Below are positions 1 through 5,744 of a stretch of DNA of 8,901 nucleotides, piece by piece (positions within the stretch are counted from its first letter, which is position 1; each line of letters starts with the position of its first letter). The notes beneath the pieces were generated by a model. It was not told the DNA's origin and did no database searches. It saw only the letters and a list, made by a program, of their open reading frames with translations. Source of the DNA: an uncultured Lachnospiraceae bacterium (GTDB taxonomy: Bacteria > Bacillota > Clostridia > Lachnospirales > Lachnospiraceae); NCBI GenBank assembly GCA_948441955.1, contig CAOJQZ010000086.1:1-8901 (forward strand), written 5' to 3'. The position numbers and the translations under genes were made by a program.

Positions 1-464
1 AGGCAGGCTGGAAGAAGTTAAAAAATATCTGGTATTATTTAAATCCGGCGGAAAATGGAGCGATGCTATCCAACTGCCAAAAGAAAATAAACGGAAAAGA
101 ATATGCGTTTAAAAAGAGCGGAGATATGATAACGGGCTGGAATTATACGGGCGGAAAGTGGTACTACTATGGCAATTACGGAAAAGAGGCAGGCTGGAAG
201 AAGTTAAAAAATATCTGGTATTATTTAAATCCGGCGGAAAACAGACAAATGCTTGCCAATCAATGGAAGGTAATCAATGGCAAGTGGTATTATTTTGATA
301 AAAGCGGAGCGATGGCGACAGATTGGCTCTATTATGCCGGCTGGTATTATATGGGTAAGGATGGAGGTATGAGAACGGGCTGGCAGCAGATCGGAAACGA
401 CTTGTACTATTTTTACAAAGAGAAGGATAGCCGCGGCAATGTATGCGGAATGATGGCAAAAAAT
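1..464 (+). repeat. Choline-binding repeat array, VanW gene
   Basis: Array of roughly 20-codon repeats encoding the wall-binding part of the VanW protein. Bases 1-55 are identical to 187-241, an offset of 186 bases (62 codons, three repeat units), with weaker similarity continuing after it (both copies run into a QxxINGK segment). The left edge of the window therefore sits inside a duplicated stretch. The last units, near residues 105-155, are irregular (Y-rich, with a K/E/D insertion) and grade into the VanW domain. Confidence 0.85.
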
Positions 465-1076
465 ACAACTGTTGACGGAAAAAAAATCGGCAGTGACGGC
501 CGGATGGTTAATTATCAGGAGTTAATGGCGGCATTTTCTACAGTTTCCACAAATGATGCAAATGGTACGTATAATATGACAAAAGCATTAAAAAGTTTTC
601 ATCATGTTGTTATCATGCCTGGGCAGACCTTGTCTTTCTTCAATGTAGCCGGTCCTTGCGGCGCTGCCCAGGGGTATATGCCGGGGGGAGTAGTAGGCGG
701 CGTTGGTTACGGCGGCGGAATCTGTCAGGCGAGCACTACCCTTTATGGAGCGATGCTCAGAGCCGGCCTGACGGTTGTGGAGCGTCATAATCATTCTGTG
801 CCATCCACGTATGTGCCAATCGGACAGGATGCTATGGTAAATTATGGGACTGATGATTTAAGAATAAGAAATGATTACACTTTTCCAGTCAAAATAGCTG
901 CGTTTGTAAACGGTAATACATTATATACTGAAATATGGGGAATGCAGCCGGAGTGGTACGACCATGTCGAAATTAGTTCATGGTGGACTGGAAGCCGTAC
1001 AGCCATAGCGTATAGAAAATATATAAAGAATGGAAAAGTAGTGAAGACAGAACAGCTGCCTCCATCATTTTATTAA
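1..1076 (+). CDS. Choline-binding repeat protein with C-terminal VanW domain (5' end missing)
   Basis: Partial: the frame is open to the left edge (first full codon at base 3), so the methionine at base 63 lies inside a repeat and is not a real start; 357 residues are visible. Residues 1 to about 155 (window numbering) are degenerate choline-binding repeats (GW...WYY...G.M.TGW). The second lacks the usual WYY aromatics (GKEYAF). From about residue 177 to 312 is a VanW domain: an FST start, PGQTLSFFN, GGGICQASTTLY around Cys241, ERHNHS at residues 260-265, YVP.G.DA, then the NYG..DLRIRN strand. VanW is known from vanB-type vancomycin-resistance operons and many Firmicute surface proteins, but its biochemical role is not established. 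The head is C-terminal, the reverse of the protease and esterase downstream. Any signal peptide would lie outside the window. The stop is 22 bases before the next start, which suggests an operon. VanW assignment is confident; resistance function should not be inferred. Confidence 0.9.
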   Translation, partial: AGWKKLKNIWYYLNPAENGAMLSNCQKKINGKEYAFKKSGDMITGWNYTGGKWYYYGNYGKEAGWKKLKNIWYYLNPAENRQMLANQWKVINGKWYYFDKSGAMATDWLYYAGWYYMGKDGGMRTGWQQIGNDLYYFYKEKDSRGNVCGMMAKNTTVDGKKIGSDGRMVNYQELMAAFSTVSTNDANGTYNMTKALKSFHHVVIMPGQTLSFFNVAGPCGAAQGYMPGGVVGGVGYGGGICQASTTLYGAMLRAGLTVVERHNHSVPSTYVPIGQDAMVNYGTDDLRIRNDYTFPVKIAAFVNGNTLYTEIWGMQPEWYDHVEISSWWTGSRTAIAYRKYIKNGKVVKTEQLPPSFY

Positions 1077-1098
1077 GATTGTTTTTGAAGGAGAATAT

Positions 1099-3339
1099 AT
1101 GCGGACAGAGAGAGGAAAGAGGCTTAAAAAAAAGATTTTTGCGGGGGTGGCTGCGTTTTTTTTCATATGTTTATTTACAACGCCTTCTTCTTATGCGGCT
1201 GAAGGCAGAGGGAAGGATGCTGTATATACTGCTATGCTTCATACATCTCTATCCGATCATTCGGGGGATGGGTCGAAAGAGAATCCCTATAACCGATTTG
1301 AAGATGCATTGACGAATGTTTCAGATGGAGGGACAATATATATAGCATCCCCGGGTGCATTTATTAATGATCCGGGGAATGATATGCCTTTTATAATTGA
1401 CAAAACGGTGCATATTGAACCGGCAGAGGGTCTAGGAAGAGCATCTCTGGAGAATCGTGCGGCTGGAGTAGTACTTGGCGGTGACGTTACACTTAGTAAT
1501 ATTGAGTTCGTTTTTACGAATCCATATCATGCACAGATTTTTGCAAATGGTCATAGCCTTATTTTAAATAATATTACACGCCGTGAGAATGCACGCTTAG
1601 TGGATGTGGTTGCAGGAGGGCTGTTTGATCTGTATGGACGACAGATGGGACCTGTTTCGGGGAGTAATGCACAGATTTTGATTCAAGGGGCAGTCAGCGA
1701 ATTTGGAAACATATATGCGGGAAGTATTAATGGTACTTATTACGGAGATGCCTCCATACATGTGCAAAATACAAAAGAGAATATGATGACCAGTATTTAT
1801 GCCTGCGGAGCAAAAGAGGCTGAGTTTGACCGAAATGATTTTTTTAGCGGTAATGAACCGCCGTCGCCGTCGGCTGCTCCCAACACATACAAGGTTGAAG
1901 GAAGGGTAAGCGTAAAGCTTGAAAAGACGTCCATTATGGACGTGGACGGAGCGGGAGCGTCAAATGGTACGGAATTTATTTTTCATGGAACAGAATATCT
2001 GGCAGACAATCTTGCCCTGAGGAATATTGAGACGCTTTCTGTTGAAAAAGGGAATCTGAAGCCTAAGGAACTGCTTATTCAGGATGGCCAGAAAATGAAT
2101 CTTGCTATATTACCGGGAAATATACTGAATCTGGCTAATCTGAAAAATATCCCGGTAAATAACTTTGACGGAGGGGGCAAACTGATACTGGGAAAAGATG
2201 CTCTAATGGATGTTGCAGGAGATCTGACAGGAGAAACGATTTTTGAAGTGGCTGGCGGATACGGCGGCGTTTCAGGAATGGCCTTAGAAAACCATGTTTA
2301 TATCAAATGCAGGCCGGAAACAAAAGGAATATTTACATATACGCCTAATTATTCCCAGGAGCATCTGGGATTTGCCAAACAGGCGGACGGAAGCTGGACG
2401 GTAGTTCGAAGCAATAAAATTACGATTGTATATCAGACAAATGATATAGAAAAAGGCGATGTGAGTATCGAGTGGGAAACAATAGATCCGGAGAATGGAA
2501 AGCCAGAGGGCGCTGCAGCAAAAGAGGAGGAAGGATATCATTTTCTGAATTGGACGGATGAAAGCGGAAATATAGTGGGAAGCGACAGACAGTTTATTCC
2601 CCAGAAGACAGCAGCGGGTGCTTATGAGCAAAGAACATATACAGCTAATTTTGCGGCAAATACTTATAAGATAGTATTTAAGGCCAACGGCGGAAGCGGG
2701 GCTGATATGAAGGAACAGCAATTTTTATACGGGAAAGAGCAGAAATTGTTCCCAAACAGTTATGCGCTGCAAAATTATACTTTTGCCGGCTGGTCTTTAA
2801 AGCCTGACGGATCCATAGCGTATAAGGACGGAGCGAGCGTGAAGAATGTAACTGCCAAAGATGGAGAAGCCGTAGTATTATATGCGAAATGGACGAAAAA
2901 AGCGGATACTTCTGTGAAAACCGGGTGGCAGAAGGTAGGAGGTAAGTGGTACTATTTTAACAGTAAGGGAAAAAAACAAACCGGCTGGATATGTGTGCAG
3001 AAAAAATGGTATTATTTGAACGGAAGCGGAGTGATGCAGACGGGCTGGATAGCATCTGGCGGCAAATGGTATTATTTAAATGGAAGCGGAGTGATGCAGA
3101 CGGGCTGGCTGGCAATCGGCGGTAAATGGTACTATTTAAACAGCAGCGGAGCCATGGCAGAAGGCTGGCTGGCAATCGGCGGTAAATGGTACTATTTAAC
3201 ACCGGGAAGCGGGGTTATGTGTACCGGATGGTATAAAGTAGGAGGCAAATGGTATTACAGTTATGCCAGCGGGGCTATGGCAGTAAGTACATGGATAGGC
3301 TCCTGCTATGTTAACGGCTCCGGAGTGTGGGTAAAGTAG
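1099..3339 (+). CDS. Secreted beta-helix-like / InlB-Flg_new repeat protein with choline-binding tail
   Basis: 746 residues. The start is chosen by AAGGAG at 1088-1093, five bases before the ATG, and by a clear signal peptide (basic residues 1-12, hydrophobic 13-27, likely cleavage after Ala33 or Ala34). Residues about 55-400 resemble pectate-lyase-like or adhesin parallel beta-helices: GDG...NPY.RFEDAL.N..DGGTIY followed by many short beta-strand/Asn-Gly turns. I see no catalytic motif, so binding or adhesion is as likely as lyase activity. Residues about 440-520 resemble a divergent InlB B-repeat (GYHFLNWTDESG...YTANF). Residues about 523-598 are a Listeria-Bacteroides (Flg_new) type repeat (VFKANGG...FAGW...LYAKWT). 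Residues 607-746 are choline-binding repeats with a distinct C-terminal cap. The gene probably shares a transcript with the VanW gene 22 bases upstream and ends at the hairpin at 3363-3410. Architecture is well supported; function is unknown. Confidence 0.9.
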   Translation: MRTERGKRLKKKIFAGVAAFFFICLFTTPSSYAAEGRGKDAVYTAMLHTSLSDHSGDGSKENPYNRFEDALTNVSDGGTIYIASPGAFINDPGNDMPFIIDKTVHIEPAEGLGRASLENRAAGVVLGGDVTLSNIEFVFTNPYHAQIFANGHSLILNNITRRENARLVDVVAGGLFDLYGRQMGPVSGSNAQILIQGAVSEFGNIYAGSINGTYYGDASIHVQNTKENMMTSIYACGAKEAEFDRNDFFSGNEPPSPSAAPNTYKVEGRVSVKLEKTSIMDVDGAGASNGTEFIFHGTEYLADNLALRNIETLSVEKGNLKPKELLIQDGQKMNLAILPGNILNLANLKNIPVNNFDGGGKLILGKDALMDVAGDLTGETIFEVAGGYGGVSGMALENHVYIKCRPETKGIFTYTPNYSQEHLGFAKQADGSWTVVRSNKITIVYQTNDIEKGDVSIEWETIDPENGKPEGAAAKEEEGYHFLNWTDESGNIVGSDRQFIPQKTAAGAYEQRTYTANFAANTYKIVFKANGGSGADMKEQQFLYGKEQKLFPNSYALQNYTFAGWSLKPDGSIAYKDGASVKNVTAKDGEAVVLYAKWTKKADTSVKTGWQKVGGKWYYFNSKGKKQTGWICVQKKWYYLNGSGVMQTGWIASGGKWYYLNGSGVMQTGWLAIGGKWYYLNSSGAMAEGWLAIGGKWYYLTPGSGVMCTGWYKVGGKWYYSYASGAMAVSTWIGSCYVNGSGVWVK
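2917..3336 (+). repeat. 60-bp choline-binding repeats, beta-helix protein gene
   Basis: Six to seven units. The central ones (about 3001-3180) keep an exact 60-base period and high nucleotide identity, for example the shared segment ending GTGATGCAGACGGGCTGG in two consecutive units. The penultimate unit carries a one-residue insertion (YYLTPGSG). The last 37 codons form a terminal cap ending in GVWVK, similar to the cap of the protease at 7509-7619. Confidence 0.9.
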
Positions 3340-3362
3340 TAAATTTTTATAAAAAATAAGCA

Positions 3363-3410
3363 TATAAAATCCTTGTAAATCGTTTTTCGGAACAGTGCAA
3401 GGATTTTATA
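3363..3410 (+). terminator. Putative Rho-independent terminator / inverted repeat
   Basis: A perfect 13-base inverted repeat: the left arm at 3363-3375 (TATAAAATCCTTG) is complementary to 3398-3410, with a 22-base loop. The stem ends in a T-rich right arm (GGATTTTATA) and is preceded by an A-rich stretch, so it could act in either direction. It lies 24 bases after the stop of the beta-helix gene. The stem is rather AT-rich, the loop is long and there is no pure T run after it, so strength is uncertain. Confidence 0.65.
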
Positions 3411-3425
3411 ATTGTATAGTAATAA

Positions 3426-3454
3426 TTGCATAACGCTGCTGTTTATGGTATAAA
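3426..3454 (+). promoter_or_regulatory. Possible extended -10 promoter for the pce-like gene
   Basis: TATAAA at 3449-3454 is preceded by TG one base upstream (3446-3447), the extended -10 form. A weak -35 candidate, TTGCAT at 3426-3431, sits 17 bases away and matches the consensus at only three positions. It lies between the upstream hairpin and the start at 3489, as expected for an independent transcription unit. The call rests on motif matching alone. Confidence 0.5.
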
Positions 3455-3470
3455 GATTTTGTGACATAAG

Positions 3471-3492
3471 AGAAAGGCTGAATATGACATGA
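3471..3492 (+). promoter_or_regulatory. Ribosome binding site with overlapping minimal ORF (ATGACATGA)
   Basis: AGAAAGG at 3471-3477 is followed by ATG ACA TGA at 3484-3492. The TGA overlaps the ATG at 3489-3491, the start of the signal-peptide-bearing pce-like frame. The ribosome site is better spaced for the first ATG than for the second. The frame of the first ATG gives only Met-Thr, so the gene must start at 3489; whether the two-codon frame is translated is unknown. Confidence 0.4.
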
Positions 3493-5654
3493 AAAAAATA
3501 ATAATTATTACAGTGATCAGTATATGGCTGTCAGAGCAGATTTTTGGAGTAAATTTTGTAAAGGCGGCAGAGACTGGTGAGGCAGGTAATGTAAATAAAG
3601 TTCATTTTATTACACTTAAAGGAGAGACAGATGCCATACTTCTTGAGAGCAACGGACGTTTTGGAATGGTAGATTCAGGAGAGGACACCGATTTTCCGGA
3701 CGGCTCAGACAGCAGATATCCCTTTAGAGAAGGAATTGCAGAAGACGGATTTGAAGATGAAGTAATAGAATATATGAGAGCTGCAGGAGTAACAGAGGAT
3801 AATCTGGAGTTTTACCTGGGAACACACCCCCATAGTGATCACATCGGATCTGCAGATGAAGTTATTCGGGAGTTTAAGCCTGAGCGTGTTTATATTATGG
3901 AGTACAAAGATAAATATATTTCATCGAAAAATAATTTGTGGGATAATTTATATGTGTATGATCATATGATTGAGGCAGCAAAAGAGGTTGGGGCAGTTTT
4001 AATTCAAAATTTTAACAAAGCTGCTCCTGTTATACCAGCAGTTTCAGATGGGAATGAAAATACACTGGATACGGCGTCCCAGGAGATGGACGGGAGGGAA
4101 TACGCTTACTATTCTCAGGAGGATATCAGGGAAAAATACGGAGCAGATCCAACGGATCCGAATGATCCGCAGGCGGCATATTCATTGAGAGAAGGTGAGG
4201 AGATTCCGGTTATGCAAAGCACGGATCCAAACTCCATAATTTATAATACGAATGTATCTACAACCGGAAATCCGAATTTTATGTTAGGGGATATGGAAAT
4301 TAATGTAGTTAATTACAGCGATGATTATAAAACGGTACCTAAGCCTGATGCCAATTATTTCTCCCTGGGTGTTCTTATAAAAATAAACGGTTATAAAATG
4401 TTTCTGGCCGGGGATATTGTCAATTTTGATGGAGATGAAGACAGGCTGTACCCCTTGCTTGGAAAGGTAGACGTCTTAAAATTAGGCCATCACGGACATG
4501 CCAGTTCCAATACGGTAAAGTGTTTAAAGACGCTAAGGCCTGATTATGCAATTGTAACAGGAAGCTATAATACATTAACTACTGCGGCGGGACGTATCAG
4601 TATATTGGATGAATTGGCAGAAAAACAGGGAGCCAGATTATATACTACATACGATTATTCTTCAAAAGTGGATGGAATAATACTTGCATTTGATTCTTCA
4701 TCTATTGAAAGTAATGTGTCAGCGGACCAAAAAATGTTTTTAGAATGTCTGGAAGCTCCTTATGTAGTATGTTACAAAGACGGAAAGAAATGTAAGATTA
4801 ATGGTGAAATCGTTTTTCATGGAAAAAAATATTGGTTTGACAATTCGTTCCAAGCGTGTTGTTCAAAATGGCTGTACCGCGACAAAAAATGGTATTATTA
4901 CAAAGAGGACGGAATGAAGGCTACAGGTTTCCTTACGCTGAAGGGTAAAAAATATTATCTGAATTCCGAAGGAGTAATGCAGACCGGCTGGCAGACAGTG
5001 AATGGAAAGCGTTATTACTTTAAAGATGACGGAGCGGCGTATATTGGGTGGAAGGGGACGGATTATTTTAATCAGGACGGAGTTTTGATTAAAAATCCTC
5101 AAAAAGAGGGATGGAGGAAAAATACTACAGGATGGTGGTATCAATACCTTGACGGCTCATATCCAAGAAATCAATGGGAAATGATTTCCGGCAAGTATTA
5201 TTATTTTAATGCCGGAGGATACATGCAGACCGGGTGGATTTATAAAGAAAATATATGGTATTACCTGGAGAGCAGCGGAGCAATGACAGTCGGCTGGCAG
5301 AAGGTTGGAAATACATGGTATTATATGAATGGCAAAGGGGAGATGCAGACCGGCTGGCAGAGAATAAATGGAAGATGGTATTATCTGGAAGGCAGCGGAG
5401 CAATGGTTACCGGATGGAAAAGGGTTGACGGCATATGGTACTATCTGGAGGGCAGCGGAGCAATGGCAACCGGCTGGCAGAAGATTGAAAATAGGTGGTA
5501 TTATATGAACGGTAAAGGGGAAATGCAGACCGGCTGGCAGAGAATAAATGGAAGATGGTACTATCTGGAGGGCAGCGGAGTAATGGCAACTGGCTGGAGG
5601 AAAATAGGAAATGAGTGGTATTATTTAAACTCCAACGGAGTATGGATGAATTGA
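3489..5654 (+). CDS. pce: Pce-like phosphorylcholine esterase (metallo-beta-lactamase fold) with choline-binding tail
   Basis: 721 residues, with a signal peptide (MKKIIIITVISIWL..., likely cleavage near Ala26/Ala27). The head spans about 37-410 with a metallo-beta-lactamase fold: THPHSDH at 112-118 (His113, His115, Asp117, His118 as probable zinc ligands), AGD at 307-309 and LGHHGH at 332-337. Compared from memory with Streptococcus pneumoniae Pce (CbpE), residues 48-83 match almost word for word (DAILLESNG, then MVD.GED.DFPDGSDSRYP.REGI), as do LWDNLY.YD at 150-158 and GKVD at 325-328. Pce releases phosphorylcholine from teichoic acid at the cell surface. Residues about 177-263 have no counterpart in my recollection of the pneumococcal enzyme. 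Residues 459-721 are about a dozen choline-binding repeats. The ribosome site AGAAAGG (3471-3477) is 11 bases from this ATG and 6 from an upstream ATG that opens a two-codon frame. Generic ComEC-type hydrolase is the alternative; the long local match makes Pce much likelier. Confidence 0.9.
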   Translation: MKKIIIITVISIWLSEQIFGVNFVKAAETGEAGNVNKVHFITLKGETDAILLESNGRFGMVDSGEDTDFPDGSDSRYPFREGIAEDGFEDEVIEYMRAAGVTEDNLEFYLGTHPHSDHIGSADEVIREFKPERVYIMEYKDKYISSKNNLWDNLYVYDHMIEAAKEVGAVLIQNFNKAAPVIPAVSDGNENTLDTASQEMDGREYAYYSQEDIREKYGADPTDPNDPQAAYSLREGEEIPVMQSTDPNSIIYNTNVSTTGNPNFMLGDMEINVVNYSDDYKTVPKPDANYFSLGVLIKINGYKMFLAGDIVNFDGDEDRLYPLLGKVDVLKLGHHGHASSNTVKCLKTLRPDYAIVTGSYNTLTTAAGRISILDELAEKQGARLYTTYDYSSKVDGIILAFDSSSIESNVSADQKMFLECLEAPYVVCYKDGKKCKINGEIVFHGKKYWFDNSFQACCSKWLYRDKKWYYYKEDGMKATGFLTLKGKKYYLNSEGVMQTGWQTVNGKRYYFKDDGAAYIGWKGTDYFNQDGVLIKNPQKEGWRKNTTGWWYQYLDGSYPRNQWEMISGKYYYFNAGGYMQTGWIYKENIWYYLESSGAMTVGWQKVGNTWYYMNGKGEMQTGWQRINGRWYYLEGSGAMVTGWKRVDGIWYYLEGSGAMATGWQKIENRWYYMNGKGEMQTGWQRINGRWYYLEGSGVMATGWRKIGNEWYYLNSNGVWMN
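4863..5651 (+). repeat. Choline-binding repeat array, pce-like gene
   Basis: Two blocks. Residues 459-537 hold irregular units, and from 541 a GW..NTTGWWY lead module opens a regular 60-base-period array to the stop. Within it 5281-5400 and 5461-5580 are near-duplicates offset by 180 bases. By direct comparison the second halves (5341-5400 against 5521-5580) differ at 3 of 60 bases and the first halves at 9 of 60. Confidence 0.9.
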
Positions 5655-5658
5655 GAAT

Positions 5659-5687
5659 TTGACACCATAGTTAAAATTACTTATAAT
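5659..5687 (+). promoter_or_regulatory. Consensus sigma-A promoter for the protease gene
   Basis: TTGACA at 5659-5664 and TATAAT at 5682-5687, separated by exactly 17 bases: a perfect match to the housekeeping consensus in both boxes and spacing. It begins five bases after the pce-like stop and would give a leader of roughly 50 bases before the ATG at 5745. I see no terminator between the two genes, so read-through may add to its output. Confidence 0.85.
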
Positions 5688-5744
5688 ATTTACTGTAATC
5701 ATGCAGAAAGACAATCAGATTGTGAGAACAAGGGGAGGACTGAA

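Noticed and set aside
63..65. ATG at 63 as start of the VanW protein
   Set aside because: The frame stays open to the left edge with choline-binding repeat coding sequence before it, and the residues after it are not a signal peptide.
1..1076. Vancomycin-resistance gene
   Set aside because: A VanW domain alone is widespread and not evidence of resistance; no vanH, vanB or vanX-like gene is present in the window.
1079..1312. Short + strand frame starting with TTG just after the VanW stop
   Set aside because: It overlaps the signal peptide region of the 746-residue protein out of frame; the AAGGAG site serves the ATG at 1099.
2284..2721. A 145-codon minus-strand frame
   Set aside because: It is antisense to the beta-helix/InlB-like gene, with no promoter, ribosome site or recognisable domain, and no strand change elsewhere in the window.
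5711..5723. Odd palindrome ACAATCAGATTGT in the protease leader
   Set aside because: Six-base arms around one central base; too short and isolated to call an operator, and it cannot form a stable hairpin. No second copy was seen near the other promoters.
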